From: Geothrix paludis
GTDB taxonomy: Bacteria > Acidobacteriota > Holophagae > Holophagales > Holophagaceae
DNA: 64,000 nt
Direction of reading: 5' to 3'
Assembly: GCF_022808815.1 (NCBI RefSeq)
Contig: NZ_JAKZLC010000003.1
Location: forward strand, 186,001 to 250,000
In this document: in pieces, positions 16,132 to 33,858 of the stretch
Position numbering within the stretch: position 1 is the stretch's first letter
How the letters are laid out: every line of letters starts with the position of its first letter
The notes under the pieces: generated by a model
Database searches by the model: none
The model's input: only the letters and a program-made list of their open reading frames with translations
Told to the model about the DNA's origin: nothing
Made by a program: the position numbers and the translations under genes

Positions 16132-17502
16132 ATGGCGCAGGCGGTTCGTGGAGTGGTCAAGGCAGGACTGATGCTGGGCGTGGCCGCCCTGCCGGCGGCG
16201 GCCCAGAGCCTGGCCCTTCCGGCCGCGGATCCCGTGGGCATCGCCCGCAGCGGAGCCCAGGTGGCCTACGGCTACAGCCTGGAAGCGGCCACCACCAACC
16301 CCGCCCTGCTGGCCTCGCTGAAGGAGAAGGTGGGCTTCTACGTGGCGGGCGGGATGGAGCTGGCCTCCAGCCAGGAGAGCCTCGAGTCGAACCAGAAGAC
16401 CTGGTACACCTCCGACCGCAACCGCGCCATCGGGGCCTTCGGGCTGTCCATGCGCATCTCGCCCAAGCTGACCCTCGGGCTCAAGCTCGACGAGCCCTAC
16501 CTGCGCCATGGCCAGTTCGGGGACGATGCGCCCAGCCGCTTCCTCGGCGACGGCATCGACCTGTCCGCCCACCGCCTGGAAGGCCAGGCCGCCTGGGCCC
16601 TCAATCCGAACATGTCCATCGGCCTGGGCCTCGGTGTGGCCCGGCTCGGCTACGAATCCAGCAGTGTCATGCGCTTCGGCGTGCCCCTCGATCCCTCCCA
16701 GCCCATCTCGGGCACGAACACGGTCCAGGGCGTGGTGGAGCAGCGGGTGGGGCAGAGCGGGAACAAGGTGGTTCCGAGCTACTCGCTGGGGTTCCGCTGG
16801 GCCATCAATCCGCGCTGGACCCTGGGCGCCACCCACCAGTCCGGGCTCAAGGGCGATCTCGACATGAGCGCGGGCTACCGGGGCGCCAGCCTGGGCCTCT
16901 TCGCCAACGACGGGCTGAGCGCCCCCCCCCTGGGCACGGGACTGCGATCCCCCGGCATCCTGTCGGCTTCGACGCCCGTGGCCGGCGGTTCCGGAAGGCT
17001 GGAACTGCCCTCCCAGACGGCGGTGGGCTTCCGGCACCGCGCCCATCCGATGGTGACCTGGGAGGCGGACCTGCGCTGGACCGCCGCCGGCCTGAGGGTG
17101 CCCGATTTCGCCCAGGTGTCCACGCCCTCGGGGATGGTGGCGGCCCCGGCGGAGCTGCCCCGCGGCAAGGGCCACTTCGGCCTCAGCACCTCGGTCGAGG
17201 TTGAGCTGGGCAAGTTCTGGACCCTGCGGGGCGGCCTCGCGCTCGATCAGCGCGCCGTGGAGGAATCCATGATCGAGCCCCTGCTGGGCGGGGGTCGGAC
17301 CTCGGCCTTCTCCGTGGGGGCCGGCTACAAGACTTGGGGCGGCGAGCTGAGCATCGGCTACCAGTTCCGCCAGAGCGAGGATCTCAGCACGCGGCGGCTG
17401 GACGGCGTCTGGAGCTCCTCCGGTTTCCGCCCCACGGGCACCCTCGAGCGGATCGAAGGCATGGGGCATCTCCTGGCCATCGGGTACCGGAAGACGTTCT
17501 GA
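16132..17502 (+). CDS. FadL/OmpP1-like outer-membrane protein
   Basis: 456 residues. The ATG at 16132 has GGAGG nine bases upstream and begins a signal peptide (MAQAVRGVVKAGLMLGVAAL, cleavage near AAA-QS). The mature N-terminus PAADPVGIARSGAQVAYGYS followed by EAATTNPALLASL resembles the hatch region of FadL-type barrels (conserved N-P-A). The remainder is a series of amphipathic beta strands with G/Y/W-rich turns. FadL proteins pass hydrophobic compounds across the outer membrane. The call is by pattern; other large barrels are possible. rlmB follows 23 bases downstream. Confidence 0.7.
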   Translation: MAQAVRGVVKAGLMLGVAALPAAAQSLALPAADPVGIARSGAQVAYGYSLEAATTNPALLASLKEKVGFYVAGGMELASSQESLESNQKTWYTSDRNRAIGAFGLSMRISPKLTLGLKLDEPYLRHGQFGDDAPSRFLGDGIDLSAHRLEGQAAWALNPNMSIGLGLGVARLGYESSSVMRFGVPLDPSQPISGTNTVQGVVEQRVGQSGNKVVPSYSLGFRWAINPRWTLGATHQSGLKGDLDMSAGYRGASLGLFANDGLSAPPLGTGLRSPGILSASTPVAGGSGRLELPSQTAVGFRHRAHPMVTWEADLRWTAAGLRVPDFAQVSTPSGMVAAPAELPRGKGHFGLSTSVEVELGKFWTLRGGLALDQRAVEESMIEPLLGGGRTSAFSVGAGYKTWGGELSIGYQFRQSEDLSTRRLDGVWSSSGFRPTGTLERIEGMGHLLAIGYRKTF

Positions 17503-17525
17503 CCATGCCCCGGATGGAGCCCTAG

Positions 17526-18248
17526 ATGCGCTTCCTCGGCCCTCACGCCTGCGAAGAGGCCCTGGCCCGCGGCGAGCTGCACACGGCCTGGATCGCCCCG
17601 GCGGCCTTCGGGCGGCTGGCGAAGTTCATCGCGGAGGCCCGGTCGGCGGGCGTGGTCATCCACCGCGAGCCCATGGAGAGCCTGGATCGGCGCAGCCAGG
17701 GCCAGCGCCATCAGGGGGTGCTGGGCGAAGGCGGTCCCTTCGCCTACGCCGACTTCGACGAGATCGCCTCCCGGGTCCGGGTCAAGGGCGCAGCCGCGCT
17801 GGTGCTGGCGCTGGATGGCGTCACCGACCCCCACAACCTGGGGGCCATCCTGCGTTCCGCCGCCGCGGCGGCCGTGGACGGCGTGATCCTGCCCGAGCGG
17901 CGCTCCGCGGCCGTGAACGAGACGGTGGTGCGCGCCAGCGCGGGTACGGCGGGCCGCGTGCCCGTGTGCCGCGTGGTGAACCTGGGCCGCGCCCTGGATG
18001 GCCTGAAGGAGGCCGGGGCGTGGATCTACGGGCTGGCGGCGGGGACCGGCAGCCGCGACTACCTGCAGGAGCCCTTCGATCGCGCCACGGTGCTGGTGAT
18101 GGGCGCCGAGGGCGAGGGGCTGCACCTCAAGATCCGCGAGCGCTGCGACATCCTCCTCCACATCCCCATGCCCGGCGGCATCGAGAGCCTCAACGTCTCC
18201 GCCGCCGCGGCGGTGACGCTGTTCCGCGTGCTGGCGCGCCGTGGGTAG
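17526..18248 (+). CDS. rlmB: 23S rRNA (guanosine-2'-O-)-methyltransferase RlmB family
   Basis: 240 residues, the length of TrmH group 3 SPOUT enzymes. It has the N-terminal L30e-like substrate-binding domain (about residues 1-75, including a conserved SQGQRHQGVLG) and the knotted catalytic domain with motif 1 LDGVTDPHNLGAILRSA, motif 2 LVMGAEGEGL and motif 3 IPMPGGIESLNVSAAAAVTLF. These methylate the 2'-OH of a guanosine in 23S rRNA using SAM. The exact target (G2251) is by family analogy. It stands just before the tRNA-tuf block. Confidence 0.92.
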   Translation: MRFLGPHACEEALARGELHTAWIAPAAFGRLAKFIAEARSAGVVIHREPMESLDRRSQGQRHQGVLGEGGPFAYADFDEIASRVRVKGAAALVLALDGVTDPHNLGAILRSAAAAAVDGVILPERRSAAVNETVVRASAGTAGRVPVCRVVNLGRALDGLKEAGAWIYGLAAGTGSRDYLQEPFDRATVLVMGAEGEGLHLKIRERCDILLHIPMPGGIESLNVSAAAAVTLFRVLARRG

Positions 18249-18429
18249 CCACGCTCCGAAGTTTTCGCTTGAGGCGCCCATGGGCGCGTGATAGCGTTGG
18301 AGTTCCCTGTCAGGAAAGCCCTGCCTCGCAGCGACCCTGACACGGAGCCCCGGCAGGGGTTCCGAGGGGAGGCTTCCCGGGCTTCCTGGAAGCATTGACA
18401 AGCCCCGGGAGGGGCGCTGGACAAACAAT

Positions 18430-18516
18430 GCCGAGATGGCCGAGTGGTTAATGGCAGCAGACTGTAAATCTGCCACGCATCGCGTTACGGAGGTTCGAAT
18501 CCTTCTCTCGGCACCA
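18430..18516 (+). tRNA. tRNA-Tyr (GTA)
   Basis: An 87-base class II tRNA: acceptor stem GCCGAGA/TCTCGGC, D-arm containing TGGCCGAGTGG, anticodon loop CTGTAAA with anticodon GTA, a long variable arm, T-loop GTTCGAATC and an encoded CCA end. It is the first of three tRNAs upstream of tuf, the same tRNA Tyr-Gly-Thr-tuf order known from the Escherichia coli tufB operon. A GTA anticodon tRNA is a queuosine substrate, which fits folE and queD in this genome. Confidence 0.97.
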
Positions 18517-18565
18517 GTCCTCTGGATCCCGTCCAGATCGCTGGATCCCGCTTTCGGGATTCCAC

Positions 18566-18642
<77 letters not shown>

Positions 18643-18711
18643 CCCTCCCCGTCCCGCCGGTTCCGCCCGGCCCGACGGCAAGGCCCACCCGCTCCGGCGG
18701 GAAGGTTCAAA

Positions 18712-18786
<75 letters not shown>

Positions 18787-18840
18787 CCCTTTGCACATTT
18801 TCCCTTCCTCATCTTCTCTCCCACCTTCCAGGAGGCATCC

Positions 18841-20034
<1,194 letters not shown>

Positions 20035-20066
20035 GGCCAGTCCGCCCTCCGACTCAGGAGGTCACC

Positions 20067-20216
20067 ATGCGCGACATCGTTCACCTGCAGTGCCAGGACT
20101 GCAAGCGCAAGAACTACAGCACCACCAAGAACAAGAAGACCACCACGGGCAAGCTTGAATTCAACAAGTTCTGCCGGTTCTGTGGTGGTTACCGGGTCCA
20201 CCGAGAGGCCAAGTAG
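20067..20216 (+). CDS. rpmG: 50S ribosomal protein L33
   Basis: 49 residues starting MRDIVHLQCQDCKRKNYSTT with CAGGAGG upstream. The two CxxC pairs (CQDC and CRFC) form the zinc ribbon of the cysteine-containing L33 type, and KNKKTTTGKLEFNKFC is the family core. It is 32 bases after tuf and before tRNA-Trp, the standard place in many bacteria. The cysteine-bearing form implies a normal zinc supply; a cysteine-free paralogue is not in this window. Confidence 0.96.
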   Translation: MRDIVHLQCQDCKRKNYSTTKNKKTTTGKLEFNKFCRFCGGYRVHREAK

Positions 20217-20268
20217 GCTCCGGTCCCGAGGGTTCCCGCCCGGCTCACCAGATGCCGGGCGGTCCCAC

Positions 20269-20344
20269 AGGGGAGTAGCTCAGCTGGTAGAGCAGCGGAC
20301 TCCAAATCCGCAGGTCGCGGGTTCGAACCCTGTCTCCCCTGCCA
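20269..20344 (+). tRNA. tRNA-Trp (CCA)
   Basis: A 76-base cloverleaf: acceptor AGGGGAG/CTCCCCT, D-arm AGCTCAGCTGGTAGAGC, anticodon loop CTCCAAA with anticodon CCA, T-arm GCGGGTTCGAACCCTGT, discriminator G and encoded CCA. It sits between rpmG and secE, its usual place in this conserved block. Confidence 0.97.
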
Positions 20345-20351
20345 CCTTCCC

Positions 20352-20385
20352 GGCCCCGGCGATACCGCCCGGGGCCAGGTTTTTC
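20352..20385 (+). terminator. Probable terminator or attenuator between tRNA-Trp and secE
   Basis: GGCCCCGG pairs with CCGGGGCC over 8 bases around a 9-base loop, then AGGTTTTTC follows. It lies just after the mature tRNA end and 28 bases before secE, so it could separate the tRNA transcript from secE-nusG. Confidence 0.6.
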
Positions 20386-20413
20386 TCACCGAATCCTTTC
20401 CACGGGGTCCATC

Positions 20414-20608
20414 GTGATTGGTGCCATCAAACAGCAGGCCAGGGATCTGTTCGCAGAGCTCGACCGGGTGGACTGGCCCAGCAAAGAGAAGGTGCTGACC
20501 TCCACCTACACGGTGGTGATCGTCTCGGTGTTCGTCGGGGCCTATCTGTGGGCGGCGGACTGGGTCTTCTCCAAGGGCTTCGCCTACTTCTTCCTGAAGA
20601 CCCGCTGA
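20414..20608 (+). CDS. secE: Preprotein translocase subunit SecE
   Basis: 64 residues, the short single-helix form found in most bacteria. Starts at GTG (MIGAIKQQARDLFAELDRVD). The conserved amphipathic RVDWPSKEKVL segment precedes one transmembrane helix (TSTYTVVIVSVFVGAYLWAA). It clamps SecY in the inner-membrane channel. nusG follows 13 bases later, so the two are co-transcribed. Confidence 0.95.
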   Translation: MIGAIKQQARDLFAELDRVDWPSKEKVLTSTYTVVIVSVFVGAYLWAADWVFSKGFAYFFLKTR

Positions 20609-20621
20609 GCCGGAGGCAGCC

Positions 20622-21260
20622 ATGACCGATCTCATGAGCACTCCCCAGGACACGGTGGTTCCCGCCCAGACCCAGGGCCGCGAACTCAAGTGGTTCATCA
20701 TCCACACCTACTCGGGCTACGAAGCCAAGGTGATGGAGCATCTCCGCCAGCGCATCAAGATGGAAGAGCGCGACGTGAACTTCGGGGACATCCAGATCCC
20801 CGAGGAGACCTATGAGGAGATGAAGGTCGACGCCAAGTCCGGCAAGAAGGAGCGCGTCGTCAAGAAGCGCAAGTCCTTCCCCGGCTACCTGCTCGTGCAG
20901 ATCCAGGTGGAGCGCAAGCCCGACGGCTCCGTGGAGATGGCGGACGCCGACTGGCACCTGGTGCGGAACACGCCCAAGGTGACCAGCTTCGTAGGCGCCA
21001 ACAAGAAGCGCCCCACGCCCCTGACGGACGAGGAAGTCCGTCAGATCATGCACCACACGGAAGAGACCCAGGAGAAGCCCAAGCCGAAGTACCACTTCGA
21101 GCGGGGCGAGAAGGTGCGCATCATCGATGGCCCCTTCGCCAACTTCGAGGGCGACGTGGAAGAAGTCCACGAGGAACGCTCCACCATCAAGGTCATGGTC
21201 ACGGTCTTCGGACGGTCCACGCCGGTGGAACTGGACTTCATCCAGGTGGAAAAGAGGTAG
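20622..21260 (+). CDS. nusG: Transcription termination/antitermination protein NusG
   Basis: 212 residues. The NGN domain is evident ([47 protein letters not shown]) with a short charged insert (about residues 45-80) between its strands, and the C-terminal KOW domain reads [21 protein letters not shown]. NusG binds RNA polymerase and links it to Rho or the ribosome. An intrinsic terminator follows, separating it from the ribosomal protein genes. Confidence 0.98.
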   Translation: MTDLMSTPQDTVVPAQTQGRELKWFIIHTYSGYEAKVMEHLRQRIKMEERDVNFGDIQIPEETYEEMKVDAKSGKKERVVKKRKSFPGYLLVQIQVERKPDGSVEMADADWHLVRNTPKVTSFVGANKKRPTPLTDEEVRQIMHHTEETQEKPKPKYHFERGEKVRIIDGPFANFEGDVEEVHEERSTIKVMVTVFGRSTPVELDFIQVEKR

Positions 21261-21310
21261 TTCCTCCTTTTCCTGGAAGACTTTTCGGGCCATTTCGATT
21301 ACACTTTCCA

Positions 21311-21340
21311 GTCCCGGTCTCTTTTGACCGGGACCTTTTT
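21311..21340 (+). terminator. Rho-independent terminator after nusG
   Basis: GTCCCGGTC and GACCGGGAC make a perfect 9-base stem with a TCTTTT loop followed by CTTTTT. It ends the secE-nusG unit 50 bases after nusG; rplK must then have its own promoter or rely on read-through. Confidence 0.88.
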
Positions 21341-21426
21341 CACCCGGTTGGCGGCCCCTCGGGATACGCCACCCTACAAGGCGGGCGTCGCCGGCATGCG
21401 CCGGAATCCCCCGCGGGAGCACACCC

Positions 21427-21858
21427 ATGGCAAAGAAGATCACTGGCTACATCAAGCTGCAGCTGCCCGCTGGCGAGGCCACGCCGGCCCCTCCCGTCGG
21501 TCCCGCGCTGGGCCAGCACGGCGTCAACATCATGGAGTTCGTGAAGCAGTTCAACGCGAAGTCCGTGGGCGCGGTGGAGAAGGGCACCACCCTCCCCGTC
21601 GTCATCACCGTCTACGCCGACCGCAGCTTCAGCTTCATCCTCAAGACCCCGCCCGCCGCCGTGCTGATCAAGAAGAAGATCGGCCTGGACAAGGGCAGCC
21701 CCACGCCCAACAAGCAGAAGGTCGGCAAGATCACCAAGGCGCAGCTCGCCGAGATCGCCAAGGTGAAGATGCCCGACCTCACCGCCGGCAGCCTCGAGGC
21801 CGCCGTCCGTTCCATCGCCGGCTCCGCCCGCTCCATGGGTGTCGAAGTCATCGATTAG
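21427..21858 (+). CDS. rplK: 50S ribosomal protein L11
   Basis: 143 residues starting [20 protein letters not shown], standard length. The N-terminal proline-rich [19 protein letters not shown] and the C-terminal rRNA-binding [15 protein letters not shown] plus SMGVEVID end are conserved. L11 forms the GTPase-associated centre with the L10/L12 stalk. It starts the rplKAJL-rpoBC series; the ribosome binding site is GGGAG. Confidence 0.98.
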   Translation: MAKKITGYIKLQLPAGEATPAPPVGPALGQHGVNIMEFVKQFNAKSVGAVEKGTTLPVVITVYADRSFSFILKTPPAAVLIKKKIGLDKGSPTPNKQKVGKITKAQLAEIAKVKMPDLTAGSLEAAVRSIAGSARSMGVEVID

Positions 21859-21864
21859 TCCTTT

Positions 21865-21890
21865 CTCGCGCGGGCCCAGGTCCGCGCGAG
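21865..21890 (+). other. Strong GC hairpin between rplK and rplA
   Basis: CTCGCGCGG and CCGCGCGAG form a perfect 9-base stem with an 8-base loop, six bases after the rplK stop, then CTGTTCTTTG. It resembles a leaky terminator or a processing site and leaves a 117-base spacer before rplA, longer than usual for this pair. Confidence 0.55.
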
Positions 21891-21975
21891 CTGTTCTTTG
21901 TTGGAAAGCCGCGCCGTGCGGCGATCCCGGCCACCGCGACCGTCATCGCGGGAGATCGTTCGAGTAGGAGCCAAT

Positions 21976-22668
21976 ATGGCAAAACCTGGAAAGAAGTACC
22001 GGGCTGCCGCGGCCAAGATCGAAGATCGCCCCTACGAGCTCAAGGATGCGCTCACCGTCGTGAAGGACACGGCCTACGCCAAGTTCGACGAGACGGTTGA
22101 AGTGCACATGCGGCTCGGCGTGGATCCCCGCCACGCGGACCAGATGGTCCGCGGCACCATTGTCCTGCCCCACGGAACGGGCAAGACGATGCGCGTGGCG
22201 GTGATCGCGGGTGGCGAGAAGATCAAGGAAGCGGAAGCGGCGGGCGCCGAGATCGTGGGCGGGGACGAGCTGGTCGAGAAGATCGCCGGCGGATTCCTCG
22301 ACTTCGATGCCCTGGTCGCGACCCCCGACATGATGAAGGGCGTCGGCCGTCTCGGTAAGGTGCTGGGCCCCCGCGGCCTCATGCCCAACCCCAAGACCGG
22401 CACCGTGACCTTCAACGTGGCCCAGGCCATCAAGGAGATCAAGGCCGGCAAGGTGGAGTACCGCGTCGACAAGACCGGCATCATCCACGCGCCCGTGGGC
22501 AAGCTCTCCTTCGGCGTCGAGAAGCTGGAAGAGAACGCCAAGGCGCTCATCGATGCCGTGAACAAGGCCAAGCCCGCCACGGCGAAGGGCAAGTACGTGA
22601 AGACGATGTACATCGCCTCCACGATGGGCCCCTCGGTCACCCTCAACACCACAAGCGTTGAGAAGTAG
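21976..22668 (+). CDS. rplA: 50S ribosomal protein L1
   Basis: 230 residues starting [20 protein letters not shown] with TAGGAG upstream. The family signatures [44 protein letters not shown] and [17 protein letters not shown] are intact. L1 forms the mobile L1 stalk and in many bacteria represses its own operon by binding mRNA. rplJ starts 10 bases after its stop. Confidence 0.98.
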   Translation: MAKPGKKYRAAAAKIEDRPYELKDALTVVKDTAYAKFDETVEVHMRLGVDPRHADQMVRGTIVLPHGTGKTMRVAVIAGGEKIKEAEAAGAEIVGGDELVEKIAGGFLDFDALVATPDMMKGVGRLGKVLGPRGLMPNPKTGTVTFNVAQAIKEIKAGKVEYRVDKTGIIHAPVGKLSFGVEKLEENAKALIDAVNKAKPATAKGKYVKTMYIASTMGPSVTLNTTSVEK

Positions 22669-22678
22669 GAGGCCGACC

Positions 22679-23167
22679 ATGGAAAAGAATCAGAAGATCG
22701 CTGAAGTCGCCGAGCTCAAGGAGACCTTCGCCACGGCCACCTCGGCCGTCGTGATCGAATTCAAGGGCCTCGGGGTCGAGAAGGACACCGCGTTCCGCAA
22801 GAACATCCGCGAGAGCAAGGGTCACTACCGCGTCGGCAAGAACACGCTGCTCCGTCTGGCCGTGAAGGACACCACCTTCGAGGGCCTCGGCGGTTCCTTC
22901 AAGGGCAACAGCGCCGTGGCCACCACCAAGGACGACGTCGTCGCCCTTGCGAAGGCCATCAACGGCTTCCTGAAGGACAACCCGGCTGCCACCTTCAAGG
23001 CCGGCATCATGGACGGCAAGGCCATCAACGCCGCCCAGCTGCAGACCCTGGCCGAGCTGCCGAGCCGCGATGTGCTCATCGCCAAGCTGCTCTACCTCAT
23101 GCAGTACCCCATCTCCGGTCTGGCGGTCGCCCTCGATGGCATCCGCAAGCAGAAGGCCGGCGAGTAG
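22679..23167 (+). CDS. rplJ: 50S ribosomal protein L10
   Basis: 162 residues, with AGGAGG before the ATG. Conserved segments are [36 protein letters not shown] and the C-terminal [11 protein letters not shown]-like helix that carries L7/L12 dimers. The gap to rplA is only 10 bases, so the long L10 leader structure found before rplJ in many bacteria is absent here. Confidence 0.97.
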   Translation: MEKNQKIAEVAELKETFATATSAVVIEFKGLGVEKDTAFRKNIRESKGHYRVGKNTLLRLAVKDTTFEGLGGSFKGNSAVATTKDDVVALAKAINGFLKDNPAATFKAGIMDGKAINAAQLQTLAELPSRDVLIAKLLYLMQYPISGLAVALDGIRKQKAGE

Positions 23168-23214
23168 CTCCCAACCCCGAATCCAAAACCTTTCATCGCA
23201 TGTAGGAGGCCATC

Positions 23215-23592
23215 ATGGCTCTCACCGCCGACCAGCTCATCGCTGAGATCGAAACCATGACCGTCCTTGACCTGGCGAACCTGGTCAAGGCCCTTGAGGA
23301 GCGCTTCGGCGTCTCCGCCGCCGCCATGGCCGCTCCCGCCGCCGGCGGCGCCGCCCCGGCTGCCGCTGCCGAAGAGCAGACGGAATTCAACGTCATCCTG
23401 GCTGACGCCGGCGCCAACAAGCTGAACGTCATCAAGGCCGTCCGCGAGATCGTCGCCGGCCTGGGCCTCAAGGAGGCCAAGGACCTCGTTGACGGCGCCC
23501 CCAAGCCCGTCAAGGAAGGCGTGGCCAAGGACGAAGCTCAGAAGATCAAGGAAAAGCTCGAAGCCGCTGGCGCCAAGGTCGAGATCAAGTAG
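23215..23592 (+). CDS. rplL: 50S ribosomal protein L7/L12
   Basis: 125 residues. N-terminal dimerisation domain ([20 protein letters not shown]), an Ala/Gly/Pro-rich hinge (about residues 36-57) and the C-terminal factor-binding domain with [20 protein letters not shown] and [16 protein letters not shown]. Multiple copies form the ribosomal stalk that recruits translational GTPases. TAGGAGG precedes the start. A large hairpin lies after the stop. Confidence 0.98.
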   Translation: MALTADQLIAEIETMTVLDLANLVKALEERFGVSAAAMAAPAAGGAAPAAAAEEQTEFNVILADAGANKLNVIKAVREIVAGLGLKEAKDLVDGAPKPVKEGVAKDEAQKIKEKLEAAGAKVEIK

Positions 23593-23610
23593 TTCCTTTT
23601 CCTGCACTAA

Positions 23611-23656
23611 CGCAAAGCGTGGGGTGCCTCGTGCACCTTACGCTTTGCGGTTTTGT
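23611..23656 (+). terminator. Attenuator-like terminator between rplL and rpoB
   Basis: CGCAAAGCGT pairs with ACGCTTTGCG over 10 bases, and inside it GGTGC pairs with GCACC, giving a long interrupted stem; GTTTTGTCT follows. Partial terminators at this place are known in other bacteria, where they lower rpoBC expression relative to ribosomal proteins. Confidence 0.8.
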
Positions 23657-23962
23657 CTGGACATGGTACGATTATTCCTTCCGCCCGACCCCTCGGGCGG
23701 TCCCGCCACCTTCAAAGGCCCCTGGTTGCGAAACGCCTTCCGCCGCAGCGCCAATCACCTTGCTGGGCCGCTCCCTCCACCGATGGGTGGCGGGGTGGCC
23801 TTCGGTGCGTGTGCCTGCGTGATCCGCGTCGCCGCCTTCTGATCCCTTCCCCGGGGCCGCGGCTCCGGGGGCATCGCCGTCTTTGCTCAAGGCCCGCGAC
23901 ACCGCCCCATTGCGTCGCGAGCCGTTCATCGAAGGTTCCGCCAACTTCATCTGGAGCGAACC
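23657..23962 (+). other. rplL-rpoB spacer
   Basis: About 300 bases with no credible gene. A sequence TTTGCG, 17 bases, TACGAT (23644-23672) could be a promoter for rpoBC overlapping the hairpin just upstream; the match is modest. The remainder is GC-rich untranslated leader without a recognised structure. Confidence 0.4.
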
Positions 23963-28357
<4,395 letters not shown>

Positions 28358-28399
28358 TCTCCTTCCGCATCCGTTCCCGACGAATCCTGAGAGGTCCAC

Positions 28400-32623
<4,224 letters not shown>

Positions 32624-32644
32624 CCGCAATCTTCACAACACCAG

Positions 32645-32676
32645 CAAGGGCGGGAGCGATCCCGCCCTTGTTTTTG
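32645..32676 (+). terminator. Rho-independent terminator after rpoC
   Basis: CAAGGGCGGGA and TCCCGCCCTTG form a perfect 11-base stem with a GCGA loop, followed by TTTTTG. It begins 22 bases after the rpoC stop. Confidence 0.95.
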
Positions 32677-32737
32677 TGGCATCCAGCACAGGATCTGCGA
32701 GGCAGTCCCTGCCGGGGTTCTGGTAACCTATGCCCTT

Positions 32738-33718
32738 ATGCCCAATTCGTCCACAATCCCGGTCCTGGACTTCAAAGCCAGCCTGAAGAAGCCCCTCCAG
32801 TGGGCCATGGCCGCAGGCTTGGCGACGGCGGTCATCACCCTCTTCCTGCCGAACTACTATCGTTCCGAGGCCCGGCTCCTGCCGGTGGAGTCCAAGGGGC
32901 TGGGCGGCAGCCTCGGTGGCCTGGCCACCGCCGCCGCGGCCTTCGGCGTCAGCGTGCCCGGGGGCGAGGGCAACGATGCCAACTTCGTGGACATCCTCAA
33001 CAGCCGCTGGCTGAAGGAGCAGCTGCTCCAGACCGAGTTCCAATACCATGCGAGGTCCTGGCGCTTCGGCGCCGAGCGCCTCGAAAAAGGCACCCTCTAC
33101 GCCTACGTGGATGAGAAGAACATGGATCGGGCCGTCAAGGAGCTGGGCAAGGTCCTCTCCGCCACCCGCGACCTGAAGTCCAAGGTCATCACCCTCAGCG
33201 CCGAGACGAAATCCCCCGAGCTGTCCCAGCAGGTGGTGCAGCGGGCCGGGAAGCTGCTGGAGGCCTTCCTCCAGGAGAAGGGCCACACCCGCGGCGGGGC
33301 CAAAGCCCTCTTCGCCGAGGCCCGCCTGGCCGATGCCCGCACGGAGATGGACCAGGCCGAGGACGCCTTCCGCCGCTTCCTGGAAGGCAACCGGAACTAC
33401 CAGAGCAGCGGCGATCCCGCCGTCCGCCTCAAGGGCACCCGCCTGGAGAACGAGCTCCGCCTCCGCCAGCAGCTCGTCACCACCCTCGCCATGAACCGCG
33501 AGCAGGCCCTGCTGGAAGAAAAGAACGATATCCCGATCCTCAACCTGCTGGATCCTGGGAACTTGCCCATCGATAAAAGCAAGCCGGCGCGCTCCGTGAT
33601 CGTCCTCGCCGTGATGTTCCTGGTGGGCGCCGGTGGATGGACCTGGCTCAACCGCGAGTGGGTGCGGGCCCGGCTGCTGGCCGGCGAAGACGAATCTGCA
33701 ACCCTCATCCAGGAGTGA
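32738..33718 (+). CDS. Wzz-like polysaccharide chain-length/copolymerase protein
   Basis: 326 residues with the two-helix topology of Wzz/GumC-type proteins: a first transmembrane helix at about residues 22-39 (MAAGLATAVITLFLPNYYRS leading into the conserved YRSEARLLP), a long periplasmic coiled-coil region (residues about 40-280) and a second helix near 284-303 (SVIVLAVMFLVGAGGWTW) preceded by the proline-containing ILNLLDPGNLPIDKSKP motif. There is no kinase domain. It would set chain length or help polymerisation and export of the polysaccharide made by the following genes. It opens the cluster directly after the rpoC terminator. Confidence 0.88.
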   Translation: MPNSSTIPVLDFKASLKKPLQWAMAAGLATAVITLFLPNYYRSEARLLPVESKGLGGSLGGLATAAAAFGVSVPGGEGNDANFVDILNSRWLKEQLLQTEFQYHARSWRFGAERLEKGTLYAYVDEKNMDRAVKELGKVLSATRDLKSKVITLSAETKSPELSQQVVQRAGKLLEAFLQEKGHTRGGAKALFAEARLADARTEMDQAEDAFRRFLEGNRNYQSSGDPAVRLKGTRLENELRLRQQLVTTLAMNREQALLEEKNDIPILNLLDPGNLPIDKSKPARSVIVLAVMFLVGAGGWTWLNREWVRARLLAGEDESATLIQE

Positions 33719-33720
33719 TC

Positions 33721-33789
33721 ATGAAAGGCGTCGTTCTCCTAGGGTGCATGGGCTCCAGTCTTGTTTCGCTGGTAGGTGGACTCTCGTAA
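33721..33789 (+). CDS. Possible 22-residue lipoprotein-like peptide or gene remnant
   Basis: An ATG two bases after the wzz-like stop, with GGAG a few bases upstream, opens a 22-codon frame whose start MKGVVLLGC looks like a lipoprotein signal with an LLGC lipobox. The frame stops soon after and the following DNA becomes AT-rich. It may be a tiny peptide or the truncated beginning of a lost lipoprotein gene. Confidence 0.25.
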   Translation: MKGVVLLGCMGSSLVSLVGGLS

Positions 33790-33858
33790 TTGGAAATGAC
33801 TTGATCTTGATTTGAGACGCTACCGATGAAAGTCGGAGCATATTGTGAGAGATGGGTG

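Noticed and set aside
22669-22678. An L10 leader (rplJ autoregulatory RNA)
   Set aside because: Only 10 bases separate rplA and rplJ, too few for the structure.
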